From positions 186,001 to 250,000 of the forward strand of contig NZ_JABAIL010000007.1 in assembly GCF_012641475.1 (NCBI RefSeq): a stretch of DNA of 64,000 nucleotides, read 5' to 3'. The position numbers and the translations under genes are program-made. Under the pieces are notes generated by a model. It was not told where the DNA came from, did no database searches, and saw only the letters and a program-made list of their open reading frames with translations. The stretch comes from Flammeovirga agarivorans (GTDB lineage Bacteria > Bacteroidota > Bacteroidia > Cytophagales > Flammeovirgaceae). Positions 17,648-28,000 of this stretch are shown here, one piece after another. The first letter of the stretch is position 1. Each line of letters begins with the position of its first letter.

Positions 17648-18532
17648 ATGAATCTTGATAAAATTTTACATATATTCATTTTAATATCCTTCAGCATTCT
17701 TACTGGTTGTAAAACTATTGAAAATAAGAATGAGTTACCCTTAAGACAAACATTTCAAGTAGTTAATACTGAGTTGATTACCCCAACATTAAGTCAAATT
17801 TCAGGTATAGCTATTTCAAATGGAAATGATAAAGTATGGGTACATGAAAGCACTGTAAATGACCCTTATATATATTCTTATAATGTCAATAATGGAAAAT
17901 TATTAGATAAAATCTTTGTGCGCGGTACTTCAATAGGTTGGGAAGACCTTTCTACTAGTCACATAGATGGCAAAGTAATGATCCATATTGGTGATACAGG
18001 AAATCCTGATTTAAAGAGGGAATCTATCCAAGTGTACTCTTTTAATGAGTGCGATATCTTTGATAATTTTGTTGCACCAACAGTAAAAGAATACTTATAT
18101 CCCCATAATAAACCGAGAGATATAAAAGGGTTAATAGTACATGAGTCCTCAGAACAATATTACTTCTTCTCATATGATGAAAGAGGTTGCGAAATCTTTA
18201 CTATGCCAGTAGAAACAAAAAATGGTACTTTAAAGAAAGTAGGAGAGCTCAACCTGAAAAATGTAAGATCAGTAGATATCTCAGACAATGGACAACATTT
18301 GGCTATTATTGCAGATGAATCAGTACATATCTGGGATCTGAAAAATGATAAATCACTTATCTATAATTTAATGTATAACCATCCTATCTTTAGTAAGACT
18401 TCTATGAAGTCAGATTATAAGGGTGTGTGTTTTAAAGAAGATAATTCATTTATATTAATCAGTAAAGCAAAACATAAAGAAGCTTTAATACTAAGGAACT
18501 TTAAGCAAGAATACGTTAGTATGAACCTTTAA
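17648..18532 (+). CDS. Putative beta-propeller lipoprotein
   Basis: A 294-residue lipoprotein with lipobox SILTGC (lipid Cys near residue 20). The body has propeller-like repeats: ISGIAISNGNDKVWVHES, DPYIYSYNVNNGKLLDKI, a WEDLS and HIGDTGNPDLKR pair, and VRSVDISDNGQHLAIIADESVHIWDL. The WED-GD-N-R pattern is seen in some secreted propeller proteins. The enzyme or binding role is unknown. It has no close same-strand partner: 162 bases separate it from the DUF5777 gene, and a bidirectional terminator follows. Confidence 0.75.
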   Translation: MNLDKILHIFILISFSILTGCKTIENKNELPLRQTFQVVNTELITPTLSQISGIAISNGNDKVWVHESTVNDPYIYSYNVNNGKLLDKIFVRGTSIGWEDLSTSHIDGKVMIHIGDTGNPDLKRESIQVYSFNECDIFDNFVAPTVKEYLYPHNKPRDIKGLIVHESSEQYYFFSYDERGCEIFTMPVETKNGTLKKVGELNLKNVRSVDISDNGQHLAIIADESVHIWDLKNDKSLIYNLMYNHPIFSKTSMKSDYKGVCFKEDNSFILISKAKHKEALILRNFKQEYVSMNL

Positions 18533-18534
18533 GC

Positions 18535-18572
18535 AAAACGCCACATAGATATTCAATTCTATGTGGCGTTTT
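18535..18572. terminator. Bidirectional terminator between convergent genes
   Basis: AAAACGCCACATAGA (18535-18549) pairs with TCTATGTGGCGTTTT (18558-18572), a 15-bp stem with T runs on both strands. It serves the lipoprotein gene and the oppositely oriented aminopeptidase. Confidence 0.92.
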
Positions 18573-18574
18573 TT

Positions 18575-21046
18575 TTATTTTGACCTTCTGATTACTGGAT
18601 CTAAGTTCTGAAGAATTTTTGCTTTCAATTTACTGTCAATTTCCGGATGTTGTTGAATGTAATCATTCGTGATCTTTACTACTTCCTTTTCCGTTCTTTT
18701 ACCTATCGAAGATCTGAGGTAATTGTATGGAAAGAATATATCACCCGTCTTTTGTACCTCAGGTAAGAGTTCTAAAATTGTGGGTATATGTTTTAATGAT
18801 AATTTAGCCTGTAATGGATGATTGATATATCCTAACGCTTGTTCCACCCAGGGTTCGTTTCCTCTATTCTCCACCTTTTTCATATCCTCAATAAATTGAT
18901 CCAATTGATCTTGTTGTTGACTACTACTTGGTAAAATATATTTTAGAAAATCTTGATAATACGATGCTTCAATTAAACTTTGGCAAACGACTAATTCCTC
19001 ATCAGTCACTAACTGTTCGAGTCTCAATTTTTGTAATAAAGCAATTCTATTTCTATCATTTAGTTTTGGGGAAGTGTTCTTTTTTGTTAGGTAGCTTGAA
19101 AAGAAAGACTGATGCTTTTCAGTATGAGCAAATAATTTTAGAATATTAAAATAGAATGCCTTGATTTCTTTCTTTGAGACGGACTCCATTAATTTTTTAA
19201 AAGTGTCAAATTCATTATTAGTGATAACGATACGCTCTTTATCATTTAGATAATACCAATAGACCTCATTCAATTGGCTGGATAGCATATTTTTTAATAA
19301 TAAATTATCTTCTACTTTTATTTGCTCAATAAGAAATTGTACATACACTTCGATATCTACTTTTTGATGAAGAAAATTCTCGAATAATGTACCATATGCT
19401 ACGACAGCTTCAGTATCGGACAATGTATTGATAGAATTAATAACCTGTTCTTGCAATACTTCATCTAGTTCAAAATATCCGTATCCTTTTGCAGATTGAT
19501 CTAAAGGGAAACCATTGATTTTAGAATTCAGCTGAATCTTCTGTTGATCTAATAATATATCTTCCTTGTTCACCTCTATGATTTGTGATGCATTCGGAAC
19601 AGAGTATTGAATGGAAAGTAAATCTTCTTGTGAAGAAAATTGAAGTAAAGGCATCCCTTCCTTTTTTACCCAGCTATCAGCCCATTCTTTTAATTCTAAT
19701 CCACTGGCAGTAGAGATCTCAGCAATTAATTGATCAAATGTAGCATTACTAAAGGCGTATTTTGATAAATAGGATTGCAGTGCCTTTTGCATATTTTCTG
19801 GCCCCACTACCTTTTCCAATTGTGCCATAACTACAGGAGCTTTGGAATAAATAATTGCTCCATATAACGTTCCTGCTAAGTTGAGGTTATCTAATTGCTG
19901 TTGGATCGGATGGCTCCCCGCAGTCCTGTCAACCACATAAGCTCTATTTTGGTGGGAGAGATAGAATTGAAGGTCGTGGTTTATTTCTGGATAGTTAGGT
20001 TCTACAGCTTTTGCAGCGATGAAATTTGCAAAAACTTCCTTGAGCCAAACATCATTAAACCATTTCATGGTGACCAAATTTCCAAACCATGTATGGGCGA
20101 CTTCATGTGCAATTAACTGTGCTCTTCTTAAATGTTCAGAAGGTCCAGCATTTTCATCAAGAATTAAAGATGAGGCTCTATATTGTATCGCACCTACATG
20201 TTCCATTCCACCATATTGAAATGGAGGAATTAATGCAAAGTCTAATTTATGATATGGATAGGGTATACCTGTATATTCTTCTAGCCATTTGATCGAATTG
20301 ACATGAAGGTCAAATATGGCTTTTTTATTATTATTGATCTTTTCATCGCTCTCCATATGTAGCATATGGAATTTTTGTTTTCCATCATTATAAACGACCT
20401 CTTCAAATTCACCTGCTACAAATGAAAAAAGATAGGTACTCATAGGTTGTGATTCTCCAAAAACGATTAAAGTTCTTCCATCTTCACTTGGTGTAGATTT
20501 TCCATATTCAGCACTTATAGCTTTCCAACTTTCGGGCATATCTAGGCTCAATAAGTAGGTAGCTTTTAAATCTGGTTGATCAAAACAGGGGAATAAGGTT
20601 CTTGCTCGGTCAGGAACAAGTAAGGTATACATATAGTTCTCCTTTCTATTAAGAGACTGATCGCCTGCCGTAAAATGAAATGAAATCTTATTTTTTCCTT
20701 CAGTTAATTTCTCAGATGGGATGACAATATGCTCTAGTTTGTAGCGGTAGTCACTCTGTTGATTATTGACAACAAGGTTAGTGATCTCGTTATTTTCAGT
20801 AGCAAAATCTAATAGTAAAGGATGGTCAGCATCTTTAATATCAACTTCTATATATGCTGTAGCTTGAATTTCTTCTTCCTTTAATTCAGGAAGGACAAAA
20901 TGTAATTCATATCTAATATTGGATAAATTTTCAAAACGATGCTGTGCTAACGTAAGGCTAACACCATTCGTCTGAGGGAGATTCAATTCTTTTTTACATC
21001 CCATAATGCTAATTGATAAAAAAATTAGGAGTAATAACTTTCTCAT
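18575..21046 (-). CDS. M1 family aminopeptidase (lipoprotein)
   Basis: ATG at 21046 is chosen; it begins a lipoprotein signal with SISIMGC (lipid Cys near residue 17). The M1 features are clear: the exopeptidase motif GGMEH, zinc motif HEVAH (His314, His318) with WFGN, and WLKEVFANF carrying the third zinc ligand Glu. The family's usual form is WLNEGFA, so Lys and Val replace Asn and Gly here. The remaining 450 residues match the ERAP1-like C-terminal helical region. Family knowledge: cleaves N-terminal residues from peptides; here it should be anchored at the envelope. GtrA lies 99 bases upstream on the same strand. Confidence 0.93.
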   Translation of the reverse strand: MRKLLLLIFLSISIMGCKKELNLPQTNGVSLTLAQHRFENLSNIRYELHFVLPELKEEEIQATAYIEVDIKDADHPLLLDFATENNEITNLVVNNQQSDYRYKLEHIVIPSEKLTEGKNKISFHFTAGDQSLNRKENYMYTLLVPDRARTLFPCFDQPDLKATYLLSLDMPESWKAISAEYGKSTPSEDGRTLIVFGESQPMSTYLFSFVAGEFEEVVYNDGKQKFHMLHMESDEKINNNKKAIFDLHVNSIKWLEEYTGIPYPYHKLDFALIPPFQYGGMEHVGAIQYRASSLILDENAGPSEHLRRAQLIAHEVAHTWFGNLVTMKWFNDVWLKEVFANFIAAKAVEPNYPEINHDLQFYLSHQNRAYVVDRTAGSHPIQQQLDNLNLAGTLYGAIIYSKAPVVMAQLEKVVGPENMQKALQSYLSKYAFSNATFDQLIAEISTASGLELKEWADSWVKKEGMPLLQFSSQEDLLSIQYSVPNASQIIEVNKEDILLDQQKIQLNSKINGFPLDQSAKGYGYFELDEVLQEQVINSINTLSDTEAVVAYGTLFENFLHQKVDIEVYVQFLIEQIKVEDNLLLKNMLSSQLNEVYWYYLNDKERIVITNNEFDTFKKLMESVSKKEIKAFYFNILKLFAHTEKHQSFFSSYLTKKNTSPKLNDRNRIALLQKLRLEQLVTDEELVVCQSLIEASYYQDFLKYILPSSSQQQDQLDQFIEDMKKVENRGNEPWVEQALGYINHPLQAKLSLKHIPTILELLPEVQKTGDIFFPYNYLRSSIGKRTEKEVVKITNDYIQQHPEIDSKLKAKILQNLDPVIRRSK

Positions 21047-21145
21047 ATATGCTTGATTAATAATTTCTATAATCAAGATAGGAAAAGTAGAAAGTGAAAA
21101 AAACTTTTTTATTTAGCTTACAGAATTTAATTGACAGACCTTGTT

Positions 21146-21628
21146 CTACGATTCCTTATTCGTGACTTTAAAGGAATATAAATTCTGTGATATATAACTA
21201 TAAACCACAGAAACAGCAATAGTAAGCATTTTTGATGGTGTAGGGTAAAAGCCACAGACATCAACAAATAACTTCATTAGAAAATAATTGATGATAATCG
21301 CTCCCACACTAATCTGAAAATATCGGAAAAACTGTACTCTTCCTCTAAGATCAGAATCTTGGAAGGTAATGTATTTTTGTAATAGGAAGCCAGTAGTTAA
21401 CGTAATAGGGTAAACAATAAATAGAGCTGCAATATGAGGACTTACTGTAACAAATTCTAAATCCAAATTATGTTCATCCACACCGTAATGAAAGACTAAA
21501 AAGTATAAAACGATATCTAACACCAAATTACCACCTCCACATACAGCATAACGGTATGTTTTTAAAGGCATAAAAGGCTTGAAGATAAAATAGAATAAGT
21601 CAATCAGTTGTATAAATTTTTCTCTCAT
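21146..21628 (-). CDS. GtrA-like membrane protein
   Basis: A 160-residue protein (ATG 21628 preferred to an upstream TTG) with four membrane helices. GtrA marks are YAVCGGGNLVLDIVLYF near the first helix, the TGFLLQKYITF sequence after the third, and FFRYFQ before the second half. Family knowledge: GtrA proteins are thought to flip undecaprenyl-linked sugars or act with glycosyltransferases. No glycosyltransferase lies beside it. It is on the same strand as the aminopeptidase, but the 99-base gap is AT-rich and co-transcription is uncertain. Confidence 0.88.
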   Translation of the reverse strand: MREKFIQLIDLFYFIFKPFMPLKTYRYAVCGGGNLVLDIVLYFLVFHYGVDEHNLDLEFVTVSPHIAALFIVYPITLTTGFLLQKYITFQDSDLRGRVQFFRYFQISVGAIIINYFLMKLFVDVCGFYPTPSKMLTIAVSVVYSYISQNLYSFKVTNKES

Positions 21629-21834
21629 TTTGTATGAATTAGCCGACAAATATACAGATCTAATTGAATAGTTGGAACAAGTAGAGCTGTTAGAAATCCT
21701 TAATCATACCCTCTTTTTCTAAACAACTGCTTATGAGTGATAACAATGTTTAATGTCGTCTTTAAATCTTAGCTACGAATACCTATTTAACGTTAATATA
21801 AAAAAACAATAAATTCGTCTATTACCTAATACCT

Positions 21835-22284
21835 ATGAAAAAGTTACTTAACATATTAATTTTTAGCTTATTAATTATCAATACTTCCTTTGCTTCAGAT
21901 AATCAGTATAATGATAATAAACTTGATGATAAATACACTTTAGATATTTCGTCACTTAAGGGAAGAGTATTTTCTCAACCGAATGAGATCAAGGCAATTC
22001 TAAGCGAATACTTGTCTGTTCGAGAAGAAGGAAACATGGATTATGTTTACAATCCCGATAACAACGAATTAGTGATGTATTTTAAAGATGGTATTGATAA
22101 ATTAGTAGTGACAGACTGTAAAGTTACAAGTCAGTTGACTAATGTTTACATGACCGTTAATGAAGATATCAAATTACATGTTGTGTATTATAATGATACA
22201 GATAATATCTTGGATGTACGCGTTAGAAAGTATTTTCCAGATTGGGAAAGATATTTCGAAGTTGTAACAGAAGAAAATAAATAA
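21835..22284 (+). CDS. Secreted hypothetical protein, paralogue of the 22516 gene
   Basis: A 149-residue protein with a signal peptide (cut after SFA, near residue 21). The centre carries a REEG-x(4)-YVYNPDNNELVMYFKDG block, which is closely matched by the protein encoded at 22516. The mature part is mostly beta and acidic. I know no family for it. The upstream stretch contains TAAATTCG, a fair match to the Bacteroidota -7 box, about 25 bases before the start region. A terminator follows, so each paralogue is its own transcript. Confidence 0.75.
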   Translation: MKKLLNILIFSLLIINTSFASDNQYNDNKLDDKYTLDISSLKGRVFSQPNEIKAILSEYLSVREEGNMDYVYNPDNNELVMYFKDGIDKLVVTDCKVTSQLTNVYMTVNEDIKLHVVYYNDTDNILDVRVRKYFPDWERYFEVVTEENK

Positions 22285-22300
22285 TAAAAATATTTCAGGT

Positions 22301-22340
22301 AAAGCCTCCATTAATATGAAAATTGATGGAGGCTTTTTTT
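22301..22340 (+). terminator. Intrinsic terminator
   Basis: AAAGCCTCCAT (22301-22311) pairs with ATGGAGGCTTT (22326-22336), then a T run. It closes the first small paralogue. Confidence 0.88.
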
Positions 22341-22515
22341 TGACCAAATTTTCTTGAAAAGACGTTTTTTGAATGTCCATAAAAGCATTATGAAACTACT
22401 ATTGTAAATAAATGAATATGATTGATAACGATATTTAAAACGTTGATAAATAGGAATCTAAAAGGGTTTTTGGTCGTTTATGAGTTTGTATTTATAATTT
22501 TTTAATCTCATATAC

Positions 22516-22968
22516 ATGAAAAAGATTTTTTATTTATTCATTGCATTAAACGTGAATTTACTTCACACTATGCTTGCTGCTCCTAACGATAAAATTGCTC
22601 CAAATGGCAATGCCTTAACAATGGAAACAATAAAGGAGTTAAAAGGACAACATATTTCTGATGTTACCTTAATTTATGAGGTCATCGATTTCTATTTAGA
22701 TATTCAAGAAGAAGGTAAAACAAAATACATTTATAATCCAGATACAGAAAACATCATTTTCTGGACAAACGAAGATTTTAAATGTTTAGAAATAAAAGAA
22801 TTTAAAGATAGAGAAAATGCAACTAGCGTTAAGTTGCTATTAAATGATGAATACGAACTAAATATCATTCAACCAAAAGATGATATGGGCATCACAAAAG
22901 TATCATCAAGAACATTTTCAGAGAAACATAAGAAATTTATCAGTGTGATCACTTTCAAGAAAAAATAA
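22516..22968 (+). CDS. Secreted hypothetical protein, paralogue of the 21835 gene
   Basis: A 150-residue protein with a signal peptide ending around MLAAP. The region QEEGKTKYIYNPDTENIIFW aligns with REEGNMDYVYNPDNNELVMY of the neighbour, and the overall length and beta pattern agree, so the two arose by tandem duplication. They have diverged strongly outside this block. No catalytic motif is visible. It is followed by its own weak terminator. Confidence 0.75.
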   Translation: MKKIFYLFIALNVNLLHTMLAAPNDKIAPNGNALTMETIKELKGQHISDVTLIYEVIDFYLDIQEEGKTKYIYNPDTENIIFWTNEDFKCLEIKEFKDRENATSVKLLLNDEYELNIIQPKDDMGITKVSSRTFSEKHKKFISVITFKKK

Positions 22969-22989
22969 GTAATCATTGGTACCAATAAG

Positions 22990-23022
22990 CCAGAATCTAA
23001 AATATAGGTTCTGGTTTTTTTA
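22990..23022 (+). terminator. Intrinsic terminator
   Basis: CCAGAATCTA (22990-22999) pairs with TAGGTTCTGG (23005-23014) apart from one mismatch, followed by T residues. Confidence 0.75.
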
Positions 23023-23056
23023 TACTCTTCAGCCTATTCTATTTAATTTTATTGAT

Positions 23057-23085
23057 TTTGGATTCTAAGATTATTATTAACTTCG
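23057..23085 (+). promoter_or_regulatory. Putative Bacteroidota promoter for rlmF
   Basis: TTTG (23057-23060) and TAACTTCG (23078-23085) match the -33 TTTG and -7 TAnnTTTG boxes at a 17-base spacing. The ATG of rlmF lies 24 bases downstream. The match is seven of eight at -7. Confidence 0.45.
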
Positions 23086-23108
23086 CATCTTAATAAAATC
23101 AATCCTTC

Positions 23109-23990
23109 ATGCATCCTAATAATTTACATAAAAAAGGTTACAATTTCGATAAGCTTGTAAAAGCACATCCTGCTTTAGCTCCATTTGTGATAATGGGTAA
23201 ATCAGGTAGAAAAACGATCACTTTTTCTGATCCTAAAGCTGTGAAAGCTTTGAACTCAGCATTATTGAAATCGTACTATAAAGTTCAATATTGGGATATT
23301 CCAGAAGGATATTTGTGTCCACCAATTCCGGGTAGAGCAGATTATATTTTAAAAATTGAGGATATTTTAGAGCAAACCACTTCATTAAGACCTACAATGG
23401 TAAAAGGGCTAGACATTGGGTCTGGTTCAAATATCATCTACCCTTTAATTGGAAAAGGAATGCTAGGTTGGAGATTTGTAGGAACAGAAGTTGATGATGT
23501 TGCTATTGACAATGCCCTTGATATACTAAAAAAGAATAAGATTTCACCAAAAGAAATAGGTATCCGTAAACAAAAAAATATGGATAGTATTTTTAAAGGT
23601 GTGATAAGAGAAGGAGACAGGTTTGCATTTTCAATGTGTAATCCTCCATTCCATAAAAGTGCGGAAGAGGCTTTACAACAATCAACAAGAAAGGTAAAGA
23701 ACTTAAACCCAAATAGTAAAGAAGTTACCCTAAACTTCGGAGGCCAAAGTAATGAACTTTGGTGTGAAGGAGGCGAACTTGCCTTCATCAAAAAAATGAT
23801 TGATGAGAGTAAAGATTTTAAAGATCAAGTCATTTGGTTTACATCATTAGTTTCTAAATCAACGAATGTTGTTCCTATTAAAAAGCATATGAAAACAGTA
23901 CGACCTGCTGAATTTCATGTTATCGATATGGGGCAAGGGCAAAAGAAAAGTAGATTTGTTGCGTGGACATTCCAAAGTTTAAGTAAATAA
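23109..23990 (+). CDS. rlmF: 23S rRNA (adenine-1618-N6)-methyltransferase
   Basis: A 293-residue methyltransferase of the RlmF family (about 300 residues is usual). Visible marks: the N-terminal HPNNLHKKGYNFDKLVKAHPAL and YWDIPEGYLCPPIPGRADYI segments, the SAM motif DIGSGSNIIYPLIG, TEVDDVAIDNA, and the catalytic NPPF at residues 178-181. Family knowledge: it adds a methyl group to N6 of A1618 in 23S rRNA and acts in the cytoplasm. The 5mC DNA methyltransferase begins 15 bases after its stop, so both modifying enzymes probably share a transcript. Confidence 0.95.
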   Translation: MHPNNLHKKGYNFDKLVKAHPALAPFVIMGKSGRKTITFSDPKAVKALNSALLKSYYKVQYWDIPEGYLCPPIPGRADYILKIEDILEQTTSLRPTMVKGLDIGSGSNIIYPLIGKGMLGWRFVGTEVDDVAIDNALDILKKNKISPKEIGIRKQKNMDSIFKGVIREGDRFAFSMCNPPFHKSAEEALQQSTRKVKNLNPNSKEVTLNFGGQSNELWCEGGELAFIKKMIDESKDFKDQVIWFTSLVSKSTNVVPIKKHMKTVRPAEFHVIDMGQGQKKSRFVAWTFQSLSK

Positions 23991-24004
23991 CTTTTTTAAG
24001 GAAT

Positions 24005-25006
24005 ATGTCTAAGAAATCATCTTCATCTCATCCTCTTCATGGATACACCTTTATTGATCTGTTTGCAGGAATAGGTGGATTCCATTTGGCTTTGTCGAGT
24101 TTAGGAGCAAAGTGTTTATCTGCTGTAGAGTGGGAGAAGCGATGCCAAGTAACGTATGAAGCCAATTTTGGTATCTTACCACAAGGAGATATCACACAGG
24201 TGGATGAGAAAGATATTCCTACGCATGATATTCTATGTGCGGGTTTTCCTTGTCAGGCTTTTTCTATTTCTGGAAGACAAAAAGGATTTGAGGATACTAG
24301 AGGCACTTTGTTTTTTGATGTAGCAAGGATTATTCAATCTAAAAAACCTAAAGTTGTTTTTCTTGAAAATGTGAGGAATCTGATTCGACATGATCAAGGA
24401 AAAACACTAAAAACGATTTTATCAACTTTAGAGTTATTGGGTTATACGGCAAAAACAAAACTTCTGAATGCAAGAGATTTTGGATTGCCTCAAAATAGAG
24501 AACGATTATATATTGTAGCTTTTAGAAAAGATTTAGAAATAGATTTTTCATTTCCGATAGGAACACATAAAAAGGTGGCTTTGAAAGAGTTTCTTTTAGA
24601 AGATCCAAAGGATGGGAAGGTGATAGATCGTGATGATATCCGATTTTATAAAGACATTTCAGCTTTTGATATGCTAAAAGAAACAGAATACCCCAATAAG
24701 CCTATACAAATTGGGACTGTAAATAAAGGTGGTCAAGGCGAACGAATATACCATGAAAATGGTCATGCAATTACTCTTTCGGCGTATGGTGGAGGCGTAG
24801 GTTCTAGAACCGGTTTATATCTTGTAAAAGGTAAAGTACGTAAACTATCCCCAAGGGAATGTGCTCGATTGCAAGGTTTTCCAGATAGCTTCAAGATCAC
24901 TTCAAAATTAACACAAGCATATCAACAATTTGGAAATTCAGTAGCTGTAAATGTAGTAAAAGCAATAGGAGATAAGATTAGTTTATCTCTAAATCAAAGA
25001 GATTAG
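24005..25006 (+). CDS. Orphan DNA (cytosine-5) methyltransferase
   Basis: A 333-residue C5 methyltransferase with all motifs in order: FAGIGGFH (I), AVEW (II), GFPCQAFS with nucleophile Cys83 (IV), ENVRNL (VI), QNRERLYIVA (VIII), and at the end LSPRECARLQGFPDSF (IX) and QFGNSVAVNV (X). The short variable target-recognition region lies between about residues 200 and 265. It is intact and typical in length. No restriction endonuclease lies next to it: upstream is rlmF and downstream a convergent T9SS gene. It is therefore likely an orphan regulatory or epigenetic methylase or a leftover of a lost R-M system. The target site cannot be read from the sequence. Confidence 0.94.
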   Translation: MSKKSSSSHPLHGYTFIDLFAGIGGFHLALSSLGAKCLSAVEWEKRCQVTYEANFGILPQGDITQVDEKDIPTHDILCAGFPCQAFSISGRQKGFEDTRGTLFFDVARIIQSKKPKVVFLENVRNLIRHDQGKTLKTILSTLELLGYTAKTKLLNARDFGLPQNRERLYIVAFRKDLEIDFSFPIGTHKKVALKEFLLEDPKDGKVIDRDDIRFYKDISAFDMLKETEYPNKPIQIGTVNKGGQGERIYHENGHAITLSAYGGGVGSRTGLYLVKGKVRKLSPRECARLQGFPDSFKITSKLTQAYQQFGNSVAVNVVKAIGDKISLSLNQRD

Positions 25007-25011
25007 AAAAA

Positions 25012-25044
25012 CACCCCAAACGTCTTAATAAGACAAATGGGGTG
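25012..25044. terminator. Hairpin between convergent genes
   Basis: CACCCCA (25012-25018) pairs with TGGGGTG (25038-25044), and GTCTT (25022-25026) pairs inside with AAGAC (25030-25034). No T run follows, so termination strength is uncertain. Confidence 0.6.
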
Positions 25045-25093
25045 ACAGTAATTAATAATCAGTTTTACTTTTTATGAAGATACTGTATTATCA

Positions 25094-28000
25094 TTATTGC
25101 TTTATGAATTTAATAGGACTGAACCCTTCAATCATTACAATGTAAATTCCCTTTTGCAATCCACTTACATCCAGAGATTGATGACTTGTTGATTGCTTCA
25201 AAATATTACCTTTTAAATCAAGTACTTTAATCGGTGTGTCTTCAGATAACCCTTTAATATTTAAACGGTGTTGCACTGGGTTTGGAGCCAAGTAGGGTTG
25301 CTCTGAAACCAACTGTTCTGAAGAGGTAATTCGACTATTACTGTCTTCATTCATAGTAAAATTAACGATATCCGACCAAGCTGACATATAGGTTGTATTC
25401 ATTGCTCGAATTCTTACTGAGTAGTTTTGACCAGGCAGTAAGTTTGATATCCAAAACTCATCAGGGTCTACATTTTGGATATTATCAATAGTATTCCAAG
25501 CCTTACCTTCTTGCTTATATTGAATCCTATGGTATGTCGCATTATTTCCTTCTTGCCAAGTAATTTTTGCTGCATAAATATATGCAAGTACATCTGTAAT
25601 TATTGGCTTCGAAACAGGTTGGTCATCATTGACAGTAACCGTACATGATTTGGTAAAACTACCATCTTCAGTTGTTGCAATAATTGTTGCAACTCCTGCA
25701 GAGATAGCGGTAATCGTTCCATTATCATCGACAGTAACCACACCAGTGTTATTAGAAGTCCAATTTACAGAATGATTACTAGCATAGGCGGGTAGTGTTG
25801 TTGCTATTAATGTTTCTTGGCTACCTGAATTTAATGCAATAGCGTCAGTAGACAATTGTAAGCTTTCTACAGGAGCCACCTCACTTGGTACTAATTGTCC
25901 ATTTTTGTTATTGATAGCACCAATATTAGGAGAACCACTAAATAGATCAACAGGATTTCCATAAAAATCTTCTGTAGGATAGGCAGGGATATGGGCAAAA
26001 ATACCTGTTCCTGCACTTGGTATTGGAGGCCCTACATTTAAAACACCACTATTTTCTGCTGGACTGTTTTTCTTTAATTGATACCCTAATGCATTTCTTG
26101 CACCTTCGGCATAAAATAAAGGATCAGCAACTACTTTGCTATTGTCAAGGTTAGAAAAATTATTGTGAACATCCCCATAAAATAGGTTATTTTGAACGTA
26201 CAGCGTTTCTCCATGTGTATCAATTTTTACCTGTTTACCACCAATACGTCCCTTTTTAGCATAGAATACATTGTTGAAAATATATGTTGCCTTACCATCA
26301 ATATCGATAGAAGTAGAATAGGCGCTATCCATATATACTGTATTATTATATATAAAATTCTGATCACTATAATGTGTTCCGGCAGGAACTACTTCATTAA
26401 CCCATATTGTATGATTACTATTAGTCCATGAAGGATTTTCTCTCCAACCGTCATTGATCGATACATTAAATCTATAGATAGAATTTAAGTTACCACCTAA
26501 AATTTCAACAAATCCCCCTTCACAATCTTCCATATAATTGTATTGGATAAAGGTATTGACATTTTCATGATCTATATGAATACCATGAGAATCCAAATGT
26601 CCTCTTGTACTTAAACATTTGTTGTATTGAATCACTGTATTGAAACATCTCCAATTCCAAACCGAACTTCCTCTACCAGGCATTCTTGGGTCTTTACTTG
26701 AACCCGGACGATCAAAAATATTATGTTCGATCAAACAATTAAATGTTCTTATAGGAAGGATACTAGTGCCACCTAATTCAACAAATTCATTGTTTCTAAA
26801 AACACTATTATAATTTGCATTTAAAGAGTCATTACCAACTCCTGTATCTCCACCGTCGTGTTTTACATAGACCCCTAAACGTTGTATATCAGTAAAATAA
26901 TTGTCTTCAACTAAAATGTTATTAATGTTTTTTTCTTCACCATTTACCGAATTCTTAGTGGAATAGAATTTAATACCTGAAACTTCTAAACTATTAAAGG
27001 CATCTTCTCCTTCTTCTTTTAAAATAGCTTTTGGTGCATATACATTTCTAATTATTGAATTTCGTATTATAAAATTAGAAAGTGATTTTGAACCTGAATT
27101 AACAATTTGAATCCCAAAAGCATCCAGTTCACTGACACCCTCTCTGTTGTCAATTCTTTCATTGTTAATTTCAATTCCATCAATAATAATATTGTCATTA
27201 TTTTCAATCAACAACGCCTCTTGATAATCTCCACCGTTTTCATTTCCCACCACACCACTGATGATTGGTAACTCTCCATTACCATATGATGACACCAATA
27301 AAGGAGAATTTTCACTTCCTGATCCATTGACAATAAAGTGTCCATAAAAAGTATCTCCTTTTTCAAAAAGAATACTATCACCAACGCCAACAGAGGTTGC
27401 ACTAATTTTTTCTAGTGATGCCCAAGGTGATGCAATACTACCGTTATTAGTATCATTACCATCATTACTTAAATAAAATGCTCTACTAGCTCTTGAAGTA
27501 CCAAAAGCAACACTTCCTAAATGAGTTTTCCAAGCTGCATTTCCATTTGAAAATTGAACTCTAATGTACTTGGCTTTTGATGGAATTATGCCCGAATTTG
27601 AATAGATAACTTCTGCTCTGTACCCAAGATCAATAGTAAGTGAATTATATATTGAAAGTGCAGTAAAGTTTATATTATCTTCTGAATAATAAACATTGAC
27701 ATCAGCATTACCTACATCTCCAGCTACAGTGTATGTTTTTATATTTAATGTTTGAAGATTATTTACGGCATAGGTAACATGAGCATCTTCTACTGTAGAT
27801 CTGACTAATCTATTATTATCATTATTAAAGTTGACTTCGCTATCTGTAGAAAGAATAAAGCCGGAATGGTCTACAGTTTGGTTAAAGTCAGTCAATTCAT
27901 CTGTGTTAATACTATTTGGTAATTCCTTATATGAAATTTGAATGGCCCCCAATTGAGCTTTCCAAGATGCATCTCCTCCCGATATTACGATTTTTAAATA

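Noticed and set aside
23438-23791. A 117-codon open frame on the reverse strand inside rlmF
   Set aside because: It is antisense to a clearly coding methyltransferase and shows no domain.
24005-25006. A complete restriction-modification system
   Set aside because: Only the methyltransferase is present; the neighbours are rlmF and a T9SS protein.
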